Of a stretch of DNA of 64,000 bases, positions 1-8,486 are shown in pieces. Every line of letters starts with the position of its first letter. Position 1 is the stretch's first letter. The translations under genes were made by a program, and so were the position numbers. The stretch lies in the NCBI RefSeq assembly GCF_014647375.1, contig NZ_BMPB01000004.1, positions 248,001-312,000 on the forward strand. The letters are read 5' to 3'. The notes beneath the pieces were generated by a model. It did not search any database, was not told where the DNA came from, and worked only from the letters and a program-made list of their open reading frames with translations. Origin of the DNA: Parabacteroides faecis (GTDB taxonomy: Bacteria > Bacteroidota > Bacteroidia > Bacteroidales > Tannerellaceae).

Positions 1-948
1 TGGGATAAATATGATATGGATCTTTTCCTTCCGGCTCGTTCTACTCCTCCTTTCCAAAAGGCAGAAGCGTCATGGAAAGAGTTGGACGAGTATATTTATA
101 GTGCCATCCAATACCTGCCGCACGATTTGCAAGCAGAGGCGTTGGCTAAAATGAAAGAGATCGATCATCCGGTTGTGCCTTCATTTACGGAAAAAGCCCA
201 ATCTATATCTTCTGCTCCTTGGCAGGCCGCAGTATTGAAAAATGGCGTATTGAAGATCGAGGGGCTGTCGTATCAAATGTATGATGCAGCCGACTATGAT
301 CATTATCTGGATAATTATCTGCGTGCCCGTTATGGATGGGCTTTGGCCGACATAGGTAAGCCTGAATTGGATAAATCGAAAGCCGTAAGTGTTTCTCTTC
401 CGGTACAGGTCGTCAAGCAGGAAGTTTGTAAAGATAAAAAAGGAATACGAACGGTGAGTGAACTTGCTTTTCCCGAGCGTCCGGAAGTCGACCGGCGGGT
501 ATATCCTGAAAAGATGTATGTGGATGTATTGGAATATAAGAATGGCAAGAAAGCAGAAGTTGCGTTGACAATAAAGGGGAAACCTGCGGTTCGCTTGCCG
601 GAAGCCTATTGGTTATCTTTTAATACAGATGATATTCTTTCGATCGTTGCAGAAAAGGTCGGCGAGCGTGTCGATCTGTTCGATGTGGTGGAAAAGGGAA
701 ATCGCCAGCAGCATGGCATCGACCGTTATGTGGATTTGGTTACCTCATCCGGAACTATCCGTATCTGGAGCGAAGCTGCTTTTCTTGTCAATGTAGGAGA
801 GGCGAAAGGTATAAACTATTCATTGGAATATCCTGACAAAAAAGGAGGTATTCATTTTAATCTGAGCAATAATCTTTGGAATACAAACTTTAGCATGTGG
901 AACGAGGGGTCGTTAACCTATCGCTTTACGATTGAACGTATAAAGTGA
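1..948 (+). CDS. C-terminal part of a GH38-like (DUF5054-type) protein, 5' end outside window
   Basis: The reading frame is open from base 1, so the first ATG at 16 is probably internal and the gene is cut by the window edge. About 315 residues are visible. The tail (an NLWNTNFSMW motif followed by a short beta strand and the stop) resembles the end of DUF5054 and other GH38-superfamily proteins; the full mannosidase gene at 16257 has a comparable NNHWHTNFPL motif near its end. The catalytic half is not in view, so no activity can be read here. It lies directly upstream of the sigma/anti-sigma/SusCD genes on the same strand and is probably a member of the same glycan-use locus. The family assignment is a judgement from memory of the C-terminal pattern and is moderate; that it is coding is secure. 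Confidence 0.6.
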   Translation, partial: WDKYDMDLFLPARSTPPFQKAEASWKELDEYIYSAIQYLPHDLQAEALAKMKEIDHPVVPSFTEKAQSISSAPWQAAVLKNGVLKIEGLSYQMYDAADYDHYLDNYLRARYGWALADIGKPELDKSKAVSVSLPVQVVKQEVCKDKKGIRTVSELAFPERPEVDRRVYPEKMYVDVLEYKNGKKAEVALTIKGKPAVRLPEAYWLSFNTDDILSIVAEKVGERVDLFDVVEKGNRQQHGIDRYVDLVTSSGTIRIWSEAAFLVNVGEAKGINYSLEYPDKKGGIHFNLSNNLWNTNFSMWNEGSLTYRFTIERIK

Positions 949-951
949 ATG

Positions 952-1026
952 ATTCCCTGTTATACTCCTGAGTTGAAAAATGCATTAACTTAATGTTTTT
1001 TATACACAAAGGATATAACAGGGAAT
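952..1026 (+). terminator. Inverted repeat with U-run after the GH38-like gene
   Basis: A perfect 13-bp inverted repeat, ATTCCCTGTTATA at 952-964 and TATAACAGGGAAT at 1014-1026, is followed at once by a T-run. The loop is long (49 bases), so it may be a terminator or a structured leader of the sigma-factor transcript, which starts shortly downstream. Confidence 0.5.
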
Positions 1027-1063
1027 TTTTTGTATATCTTTATCCCCTGTTAGCTATATTATT

Positions 1064-1627
1064 ATGAAGGAGAATACCGAGATACAAACGTTTAATCATC
1101 TGTTTACGAATTACAAAGGACGTTTCGTTCACTTTGCCAGGACATATGTGGATGATGAGATGATGGCTGAAGATATAGCGATCGAGAGCTTGATGTATTA
1201 TTGGGAAAACCGTCAAAAGCTCGATTCTCATTCAAATGTGCTTGCTTATATATTGACCGTTATCAAGCATAAATGTCTGGACCATTTACGGCAGTTGCGT
1301 ATTCAGGAAGATTTTGTCGAGTATGTAAAAACGAACGAGACCCGAAAGTTGAATTTACGCATTGCCACGTTGGAAGCCTGTAATCCGGAACGGATCTTTT
1401 CTGAAGAACTTCAGGAACTGGTTGATAAGGCTTTACTTACCCTTCCGGCACAGACCCGTGATATTTTTACAAGAAGTCGTTATCATAACCAGAGCCATAA
1501 AGAAATAGCTGATGCGCTGGGACTTTCGACCAAAGCTGTAGAATTTCATATAACCAAAGCATTGAGAGTACTTCGTGTTGCCTTGAAAGATTATTTACCT
1601 GCATTGTTTTTCTTTGGTATTTGTTAG
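1064..1627 (+). CDS. ECF RNA polymerase sigma-70 factor (Bacteroidetes PUL type)
   Basis: A 187-residue protein with the two-domain layout of extracytoplasmic-function sigma factors. The region 2 helix is around residues 20-60 (MAEDIAIESLMYYWENR). Region 4 with its helix-turn-helix is around 125-180 (AQTRDIFTRSRYHNQSHKEI, then the LSTKAVEFHITKALRVLR recognition helix). The next gene is a FecR anti-sigma factor and the one after is a SusC protein with an STN domain. In Bacteroides this set forms a trans-envelope relay: substrate passage through SusC signals to FecR, which releases the sigma factor to raise transcription of the susCD operon. Length is normal for the family. Its exact target promoter was not identified. 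Confidence 0.93.
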   Translation: MKENTEIQTFNHLFTNYKGRFVHFARTYVDDEMMAEDIAIESLMYYWENRQKLDSHSNVLAYILTVIKHKCLDHLRQLRIQEDFVEYVKTNETRKLNLRIATLEACNPERIFSEELQELVDKALLTLPAQTRDIFTRSRYHNQSHKEIADALGLSTKAVEFHITKALRVLRVALKDYLPALFFFGIC

Positions 1628-1750
1628 TAGACCGGTCTTTTCTTCCTTTTGAATGAATATTCATTTTTGACAAAATGCTTCTTTTAAAACTCTTTGATGA
1701 TCATATTGATGTGTTAAAAAATATTAGTCGCAGGGGTATTTTCATTTACC

Positions 1751-1794
1751 TGGTATAGTAATCCTATTTTCATGGTATGGTAGTTACATTTTGA
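1751..1794 (+). repeat. Two-unit 22-bp near-repeat in the sigma/anti-sigma spacer
   Basis: The 278-bp spacer between the sigma and anti-sigma genes holds TGGTATAG at 1751 and TGGTATGG at 1773, exactly 22 bases apart, each followed by 14 unrelated bases. The spacing matches the larger 22-bp-period arrays elsewhere in the window, but two units are too few to be sure. It could also be part of an ECF-dependent promoter. No gene was seen in the spacer. Confidence 0.3.
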
Positions 1795-1905
1795 TAATCT
1801 GAAAAAGGATAAAATAGCAATGTTAAGATATTTATTTCAAAAAAGATCACTTTTTCGTTAGGGATGTTCCATCGTTAATCGCTTTATAGGCAGAAACACG
1901 AAAAG

Positions 1906-2865
1906 ATGGAGAAAGAAATACTATATAAATATTTTGAAGGTATAGCCTCCCCGGAGGAAGAAGATGCTGTGTATCGTTGGTTGGATGCCTCTTCCGAAAA
2001 CGAAGGGGAACTGTTGAAGGAACGTGAATTTTTCGATGCGATGATCCTTGCCGGAAGTATGGAAGAAGATATCGCAGGAAAGAGCGTGATATCAGGGGTA
2101 ATCCAAGTTCCTTTGATCCGTCCCTGGATGCGTGATGTACTGAAGATTGCAGTAGCCGTTGCGATAACAGTTGCCTGTGGTTTATATTTCTATGTTTCCG
2201 AAAAGAAGGAGATGCTGGCTGCCATGAATACAGTAACTGTTCCGGCCGGACAGCGGGTGAATCTTAAATTATCGGACGGAACTACTGTCTGGTTGAATGC
2301 CCGTTCTGAAATGGTTTATCCAGCAGTATTTTCCGGAACAAAGAGGGAAGTCAAGTTAGATGGTGAAGGGTATTTCGAAGTGGAACATGATAAGGAGTGT
2401 CCTTTTGTGGTTCATACGCAGAAATGTGATATTGAGGTCTTGGGTACGAAGTTTAATGTAGAAGCCTATTCGGATTCGGAAGAGTTTTCCACTTCATTAA
2501 TGGAAGGTTCCGTGAAGGTGACAGATAATGCCGCTCTTTCTGCATCTGTACTTCTGAGGCCGGATCAGGAAGTTCATTTTAAGGATGGCAGGTTATTGGT
2601 ATCATCTATTGGAGATTATGATCATTTCCGTTGGCGGGATGGATTGGTTTGTTTTAATGACGTCGCTTTTAATGAATTGATGAAACGTTTCGAGAAATGT
2701 TACGGAATATCCATTGTTATAGAGAATAAAAACCTGGAAGAGTATTCGTGTAGCGGAAAGTTCCGTATCTCCGACGGTCTGGATAATGCGTTACGTATTT
2801 TGCAGCGGAATGCTAAATATACCTTTGAAAGGAATGAAGACAACTCGATTGTCTATATAAAATAA
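1906..2865 (+). CDS. FecR-family anti-sigma factor
   Basis: A 319-residue inner-membrane protein. The N-terminal cytoplasmic anti-sigma part spans about residues 1-75, with one membrane helix near 80-98 (IAVAVAITVACGLYFYV). A periplasmic FecR domain covers about 105-210 (VPAGQRVNLKLSDGTTVWLN, then a GEGYFEV motif), and a C-terminal DUF4974-type domain covers about 245-319 (FNELMKRFEKCYGI). Members of this family hold an ECF sigma factor inactive until the N-terminal STN domain of the partner SusC signals across the periplasm. Its partners are the neighbours at 1064 and 3007. Length and domain order are typical. Confidence 0.95.
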   Translation: MEKEILYKYFEGIASPEEEDAVYRWLDASSENEGELLKEREFFDAMILAGSMEEDIAGKSVISGVIQVPLIRPWMRDVLKIAVAVAITVACGLYFYVSEKKEMLAAMNTVTVPAGQRVNLKLSDGTTVWLNARSEMVYPAVFSGTKREVKLDGEGYFEVEHDKECPFVVHTQKCDIEVLGTKFNVEAYSDSEEFSTSLMEGSVKVTDNAALSASVLLRPDQEVHFKDGRLLVSSIGDYDHFRWRDGLVCFNDVAFNELMKRFEKCYGISIVIENKNLEEYSCSGKFRISDGLDNALRILQRNAKYTFERNEDNSIVYIK

Positions 2866-2923
2866 GTCTAATTAAAAATGAAAAGCCTATGAAACATGGA
2901 TCGTAAAGTTAATCTTAAATGAA

Positions 2924-2954
2924 ATGCCGACAAGTGCCCCACACTTATCGGCAT
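2924..2954 (+). promoter_or_regulatory. Hairpin between anti-sigma gene and susC-like gene
   Basis: ATGCCGACAAGTG at 2924-2936 pairs with CACTTATCGGCAT at 2942-2954 (13 bp, one G-U pair) around a five-base loop. No U-run follows, so a simple terminator is unlikely. It lies in the leader of the SusC gene and may act in attenuation or mRNA stability. Confidence 0.55.
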
Positions 2955-3006
2955 CCAATTAACACAATTAAAAACAACTGTATTAATCTATTACAATTAC
3001 AAAGAT

Positions 3007-6000
3007 ATGAATAAAAAATTCTTATCGTGGGTTTTCTATGACAAAACCCAACGGTGTAAACACTTTTTTAGAATCATGAAGATAACCACTTTATTCCTGT
3101 TCGTGTTAATCTTCTGTCTGCATGCAGAAAACACAAATTCGCAGAATGTCAGGGTTACTGTAAAACAAAACAATGTAAAATTGGGGAATGTCCTTAGTCT
3201 TATAGAAAATCAGACGGATTATCTGTTTATATATGATAAGTATGTAAATGTGAACCGTAAAGTATCGGTAAATCTGAATAAGAAACCTCTTGAGGAAGTA
3301 TTGGGACATTTATTTGAAGGAACCGATGTAAAATATACGGTAGATGGATCCTATATAATTTTGTCACTCAAAGGTGAAAGTAAAGATTTTTCTGAATTAA
3401 TTCAGCAGGAACGAAAGATTGGCGGTGTTGTTACAGATGGGGCGGGAGAACCGGTAATTGGTGCAAATGTATCAGTAAAAGGATTGAGTATAGGAACAAT
3501 TACTGATATAGACGGTAATTTTACACTGGAAATTCCTGACAATGCCGTTATTCTTGTTTCTTATATCGGTTATGTATCCCAGGAGATTCGGCCAGGAAGT
3601 GGCAATCAGTTAAAAATTATATTGAGAGAAGATACACAGGCATTGGAAGAAGTTGTTGTGGTAGGTTATACCTCTCAGAAAAAGGAACTTTTAACAGGGT
3701 CTGTTGCAACGATGAAGATGAACAAAGAATTGGCAAATACCCCAACAACTGGCTTTGGTAATATTTTGGCGGGTAAATTATCAGGTGTCAGTGTCGGAAC
3801 TCCCGATGGACTTCCGGGTCAGCAACCGTCTATTTCTGTAAGAAGTAAGTCTTCCTGGAATGATCAACCGGTTCTTTATGTTATTGATGGAAAGATTAGT
3901 ACTCAAAGTGATTTTAATGGACTAAGTGCTAATGAAATAGAGAATGTCACTGTGTTAAAAGATGCTGCTTCCACAGCTGTTTACGGATCAAGAGCGGCTG
4001 GTGGTGTAATTTTGGTCACAACCAAACGGGGAGGCTACGGACAGAAGGTACAAATCAATTACTCATTTAGTACAGGCTTTGATAAAAGAGGTAAAAATGT
4101 TGAATTGACAGACGGTCCGCAAACGGCCAGACTTTATCAGAGAATTAATCCGACATCCGATCCGGCTGGTTGGGCTTGGACGGATGAGGATATCGAGTTT
4201 ATTAAAACGATCAATGGTGGATGGGGCTATGATTTATTGAAATCAGTCTGGAGAGACCCCAATACCACATCGCATAATATTGATGTGACAGGTGGTACGG
4301 ATAAAGTTAAATTTTTTGTCGGAGGATCTTTTACCAAACAAAAAGGATTCTTGCCGAACCTGGATTATAAGAAATATAATATGCGTATGAATATTTCAGC
4401 AAAATTATCAGAGAACCTGGATATATTCGCAGCACTATATTTGAATGATAATAATTCGTCTTCAACAACCGGTGCTAGTGTTGGTGACATCTATGGTTTG
4501 TACAAATGGTTATTGAACTGGCAACCGGATTATCCCGTATGGACGAAAGGAGGATTGCCTATCGATATTGGTTGGACTGCTAATATTGCTGCTCAGGTTC
4601 GTGGGGATGGAGGCTATGTTAAAACCAACTATCTAAAACCGGTCATTAATGCAAATATGACTTACAAAGTACCATTTATCAAAGGGTTGAGTGCGACTGC
4701 TGCTTTTAGTAAATCGTATACACAAGAACGAAGTAAAACGTTTTTGACGCGGTATAAAATGTATGTAACGAAAAAAACGGGAAAACATAACTTTAGTATA
4801 GATGATGCGGATATTGTAGGGACGACTATGTCTTCCCAAATATCAAAAGATTATATGCAGCAGGATGTAAAATGGAGCGGTGATTGGCAGTTGAATTTGC
4901 AGTTGAATTATAACCGTACATTTAAAGAAGATCATAATGTGAGAGCTGCATTGGTTTTTGAGAAATATGAGACTGATGGTGCGGGTGTTTCTGCAGGTAT
5001 TGAAAGTTTCCCGAATTATCTGACGGACCAATGGTGGGCTGCCAGCGATGACAGATCGAATTCTTATGTCAACAGAAGTACTGATTTTTCAGATTATATG
5101 TCAGGCAGGCAGTCGTGGGTAGGACAGTTGTTCTATGATTATCAGGGAAGATATCTGGCTAGCTTTAGTTATCGTTATGATGGTTCAATGAACTTTTCTC
5201 CAGATAACAGGTGGGGATTTTTCCCTTCCGGATCTTTGGGTTGGATTATCTCGAAAGAACCTTTTTTTAAAGTGAAAGGTATCGATATGTTGAAATTGAG
5301 AGGATCTGTCGGCTTGACCGGTAATGATGCTGTTGGAGGCTGGCAATGGTTGCAATCATATGTAAGTGGTAATTCTGCTTATTTTGGAACAAGTTCGTCG
5401 GTTAATCAGGGGATTACATATGGTGTATTGCCAAATGAAAGTTTAACATGGGAAAAATCACTGAATTATAATGTTGGAGTGGATGTGAACTTTTTAAAAA
5501 ACTTCAATTTTTCAGCTGAATATTACTACGTGAATACATATGATATTTTAGGAGCCAGATCATTGGCTGTTCCTCCGACTTTCAGTATGGAACTGCCTTC
5601 AGAAAATTATGGAGAAGTCCATTCCAAAGGTGTTGAACTAACATTAGGGTATGAAAATACTTTTGGCGATTTCAATGTGTTCGGTTCTTTGGTTGCTTCT
5701 TATGGTAATTCAAACTATGTGAAATATGATGATGACAAAGTAACTTACAATTCGGAAAAAAGAGTAGGACGTTCAATGACTGCTGTGTATGGTTATGTGG
5801 CTGATAGAGTGATCAGAACTGAAACAGAACTGAAACAGTTCAAAGAGGAACATCCTGATTATCGCTTTAATGGCATCGAACCACAGCTGGGACAAATTGT
5901 CTATAAAGATATGGATGGACCTGGTGGAACACCGGATGGAATAGTGGATAAATACGATATCTCTATCTTGAAAAAAAGTAATAATCCGGTTGTTTTAGGG

Positions 6001-6456
6001 TTGACATTAGGTGCTGAATGGAAAGGCTTGGCAGTAGCTGCAACCTTTAATGGGAATCTGAAATATTACAGATGGATGAAAGACCTGGCGGGTGGTACGG
6101 AATGGAACAGAATGTGGGTTAATTGGTATGGAGATTCCTGGACTCCGGATAATACGAATGCCAGTTTGCCCAAGAGATTACATGCTTATGATGGATCTGC
6201 TACTTATCATGACGATTCATCGTTCTGGCTAAAGAGAGGCGATTTTTTACGGTTGAAGAATTTGAATTTGTCTTATACTATTCCACAAAAAATCTATCGG
6301 AGTATAGGGTTGGATAAAGTGTCGGTTTATTTTGTAGGAACGAATTTGTTTGTTCTAAGTGGTTTCAATAAAAACTATTATGATCCGGAAATGAAAGAAG
6401 GATTTACTTTCCCGATAATGAAGTCTTATAATTTCGGAGTTAATGTATCATTCTAA
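3007..6456 (+). CDS. SusC/RagA-type TonB-dependent outer-membrane transporter with STN domain
   Basis: An 1149-residue outer-membrane importer for glycan oligosaccharides, driven by TonB. After an extended signal region (residues 1-45) there is an STN signalling domain (about 47-118). A carboxypeptidase-like regulatory domain follows (about 138-213, with GVVTDGAGEPVIGANVSVKG), then the TonB-box-like EEVVVVGY segment, the plug (VLYVIDG...VLKDAASTAVYGSRAAGGVI) and a beta-barrel ending in aromatic NFGVNVSF. The STN domain identifies it as the transducing type that works with the FecR/ECF pair just upstream. The SusD partner begins 22 bases after the stop. Substrate cannot be read from the sequence; the neighbouring GH89, GH38, GH97, GH3 and GH120 enzymes suggest a heterogeneous glycan. 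Confidence 0.97.
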   Translation: MNKKFLSWVFYDKTQRCKHFFRIMKITTLFLFVLIFCLHAENTNSQNVRVTVKQNNVKLGNVLSLIENQTDYLFIYDKYVNVNRKVSVNLNKKPLEEVLGHLFEGTDVKYTVDGSYIILSLKGESKDFSELIQQERKIGGVVTDGAGEPVIGANVSVKGLSIGTITDIDGNFTLEIPDNAVILVSYIGYVSQEIRPGSGNQLKIILREDTQALEEVVVVGYTSQKKELLTGSVATMKMNKELANTPTTGFGNILAGKLSGVSVGTPDGLPGQQPSISVRSKSSWNDQPVLYVIDGKISTQSDFNGLSANEIENVTVLKDAASTAVYGSRAAGGVILVTTKRGGYGQKVQINYSFSTGFDKRGKNVELTDGPQTARLYQRINPTSDPAGWAWTDEDIEFIKTINGGWGYDLLKSVWRDPNTTSHNIDVTGGTDKVKFFVGGSFTKQKGFLPNLDYKKYNMRMNISAKLSENLDIFAALYLNDNNSSSTTGASVGDIYGLYKWLLNWQPDYPVWTKGGLPIDIGWTANIAAQVRGDGGYVKTNYLKPVINANMTYKVPFIKGLSATAAFSKSYTQERSKTFLTRYKMYVTKKTGKHNFSIDDADIVGTTMSSQISKDYMQQDVKWSGDWQLNLQLNYNRTFKEDHNVRAALVFEKYETDGAGVSAGIESFPNYLTDQWWAASDDRSNSYVNRSTDFSDYMSGRQSWVGQLFYDYQGRYLASFSYRYDGSMNFSPDNRWGFFPSGSLGWIISKEPFFKVKGIDMLKLRGSVGLTGNDAVGGWQWLQSYVSGNSAYFGTSSSVNQGITYGVLPNESLTWEKSLNYNVGVDVNFLKNFNFSAEYYYVNTYDILGARSLAVPPTFSMELPSENYGEVHSKGVELTLGYENTFGDFNVFGSLVASYGNSNYVKYDDDKVTYNSEKRVGRSMTAVYGYVADRVIRTETELKQFKEEHPDYRFNGIEPQLGQIVYKDMDGPGGTPDGIVDKYDISILKKSNNPVVLGLTLGAEWKGLAVAATFNGNLKYYRWMKDLAGGTEWNRMWVNWYGDSWTPDNTNASLPKRLHAYDGSATYHDDSSFWLKRGDFLRLKNLNLSYTIPQKIYRSIGLDKVSVYFVGTNLFVLSGFNKNYYDPEMKEGFTFPIMKSYNFGVNVSF

Positions 6457-6478
6457 ACTGTGTAATAAAAGAATTAAT

Positions 6479-8287
6479 ATGAAAAACTATATGAATAAAA
6501 CGATAAAGGCGTTGGCCCTATTTGCAGTTTCGTTTTTTGCATTCTCATCATGTGAATCAGGATTAGATTACGAAAATACCAATGCAATTGTTCCGGATGC
6601 AGTATGGAAAGACTCGAAGATGATCGATGGCTTTTTGAATGATATTTATGGAGGGCTTAATCCTCAATGGGTATTTAATGCCTCGGAATCAGACGAAGGA
6701 CTCAATGGTGCTAAAGACATGAATAATTATTTGCGGGGAATTCTGACTGTCGATAATACCTGCGACTCTCTTAGATATAAGTATGTAGATAAGATCAACT
6801 TTTTCCTGCATAATCTGAAAGATGTGACAACCGATGTTTTATCGAACGAAGAAAATCAGATACTGGCAGCTCAGGCTAAGTTCTGGAGAGCCTGGACTTA
6901 TTGGGCTATGGTAAAGAATTTGGGAGGTGTGCCGCTGATACTTGAGCCACAGGATATGTCTGATAAGGAAAGTTTGTATAAATCCCGTAACAAGACATCT
7001 GAATGTGTTGCTCAGATCATACAGGATCTGGATGACGCAATAGCTGTTTTGCCTGGCAAATATTCCGATGCCAGCGATTATGGCCGCATAACAAAAGCGG
7101 CTGCTATGGCCTTTAAAGGAAGAATTTTGTTGTGGTATGCCAGTCCATTGTTCAATCCGGATAATAACAAAGAGAGATGGCTGGCTGCTTATGAAGCAAA
7201 CCATGCTGCTGTCCGGCTGTTGGATCAGGAAGGATATGGATTATATCCGGATTTTAAGCAATTATGGTATGATGAAAGAAATGAAGAAGTCATAATGGTC
7301 AACCAGTATTTTTATCCGGGACATCCTATAAATTTCAATGCTATAAGACCTGAGCCTTTTACAAAAGATGCATCTAATCAGAATCAACCGTTGATGTCTT
7401 TGCTTCTTGCTTTCCCTAAAAGAGACGGAAGTCCGATGAATCTGGATGTGAACAGGCTGAAGAATGATCCGCAATACAATGTTGATTTTATGACTGATTT
7501 TTATATGAATAGGGATGACCGTTTCTATACTTCGATTTATTGTGGGGGAACACCCTACCCTACACCGGATATCCTGAGTGGACAAAATTCAAAAGTCACA
7601 TTTTGGAACGCATGGAAATGGAGTGAGCAAGACAATAAATACAATACTTTGTACCTGGATTATAATATTGCCGGTAATCCTGGTGTATCCGGTTTTTTTG
7701 ACAGAAAAGGTTTGGATACGACATTGATTAATGCGGAAGTTGGCAACGGACAAACAGACTGGATTGAAATCAGGTATGCCGAGGTTTTGATGAATATGGG
7801 TGAATGTGCCAACGAAATAGGTAAAACCTCGGAGGCCCTGCAGGTTTTATATGATATTCGGAAGCGTGCTGGTATCGAAGAAGGTAAAGGAAATTATGGT
7901 GTAATGGCTTCAAGTCAGGAAGATATCCGCATGGCTTATATTAATGAACGTCAGGTCGAATTTGCTTTTGAAGGCAAGCGATTGGGAGATTTAAGACGAC
8001 TGAAGCGATATGATTTGCTAAATAATCAGGAAAGGCGTCATGTTTTGTATCTGGTTCTTAAACCAGGAGAAGCTGTTCCGGCTTTAACAGAGACAATAAT
8101 GGATTCTGTGGTAAGAAAGAAATTCAGGTTTGATTATATCGATAATGTGGATGGTGATGACAGTTATAAATTTAATTTAAGTATGAATCATTGGTTCTAT
8201 GCATTGAATCCTAATCAAATATCTCAATCCATGAATAAACTGGAGCAGAATAAGGAATGGGGTGGTACTTTCGACCCGTTACAGTGA
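6479..8287 (+). CDS. SusD/RagB-type outer-membrane glycan-binding lipoprotein
   Basis: The likely start is the ATG at 6479 (602 residues), because the signal peptide MKNYMNKTIKALALFAV begins there and ends in a lipobox (FSSC). The open frame itself reaches back over the end of the SusC gene. The mature protein has the SusD pattern: tetratricopeptide-like helices in the N-terminal half (FWRAWTYWAMVKNLGGVPLI is the classic signature) and a C-terminal region with RMAYINERQVEFAFEGKRLG and DLRRLKRYD. SusD proteins form the lid of the SusC barrel and capture the substrate. The gene directly follows its SusC partner and precedes the promoter of the GH97 operon. Confidence 0.96.
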   Translation: MKNYMNKTIKALALFAVSFFAFSSCESGLDYENTNAIVPDAVWKDSKMIDGFLNDIYGGLNPQWVFNASESDEGLNGAKDMNNYLRGILTVDNTCDSLRYKYVDKINFFLHNLKDVTTDVLSNEENQILAAQAKFWRAWTYWAMVKNLGGVPLILEPQDMSDKESLYKSRNKTSECVAQIIQDLDDAIAVLPGKYSDASDYGRITKAAAMAFKGRILLWYASPLFNPDNNKERWLAAYEANHAAVRLLDQEGYGLYPDFKQLWYDERNEEVIMVNQYFYPGHPINFNAIRPEPFTKDASNQNQPLMSLLLAFPKRDGSPMNLDVNRLKNDPQYNVDFMTDFYMNRDDRFYTSIYCGGTPYPTPDILSGQNSKVTFWNAWKWSEQDNKYNTLYLDYNIAGNPGVSGFFDRKGLDTTLINAEVGNGQTDWIEIRYAEVLMNMGECANEIGKTSEALQVLYDIRKRAGIEEGKGNYGVMASSQEDIRMAYINERQVEFAFEGKRLGDLRRLKRYDLLNNQERRHVLYLVLKPGEAVPALTETIMDSVVRKKFRFDYIDNVDGDDSYKFNLSMNHWFYALNPNQISQSMNKLEQNKEWGGTFDPLQ

Positions 8288-8327
8288 TCGATAGTTTTTT
8301 CTTTAAAGGAATCCCTTTGCTGAAAAA

Positions 8328-8394
8328 ACAATAATCTTCCACTAAAGAAGCAACTATTTGCTATTTTTTATAGCAATAGTTGCTTCTATATTTG
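8328..8394 (+). promoter_or_regulatory. Shared 67-bp promoter/operator element, copy A (GH97 operon)
   Basis: A 67-bp stretch ending in a -7 box TATATTTG (8387-8394) that aligns without gaps to copies at 13698-13764 and 21838-21904; I count 45 of 67 positions identical in all three. The most constant part is CAATAAT, then TCCAC, then TTTGCTATTT. In this copy alone a nearly perfect long hairpin (8347-8386, GAAGCAACTA paired with TAGTTGCTTC, continuing inward) is also present, which could double as the terminator of the SusD transcript. The likely reader is the AraC-type regulator at 12774, whose own gene adjoins copy B. Confidence 0.85.
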
Positions 8395-8410
8395 TACCTG
8401 CTATAACAGG

Positions 8411-8449
8411 AGATGTTCCGAATATGCAGGAGGCATTCCCGGAACATCT
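8411..8449 (+). promoter_or_regulatory. Leader hairpin upstream of the GH97 gene
   Basis: AGATGTTCCG at 8411-8420 pairs perfectly with CGGAACATCT at 8440-8449 in the transcript leader between promoter copy A and the GH97 start. There is no U-run. It may stabilise the mRNA or affect translation. Confidence 0.45.
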
Positions 8450-8486
8450 GATAGTGAATAGTGATCTACTAAAAAAATAAATACGC

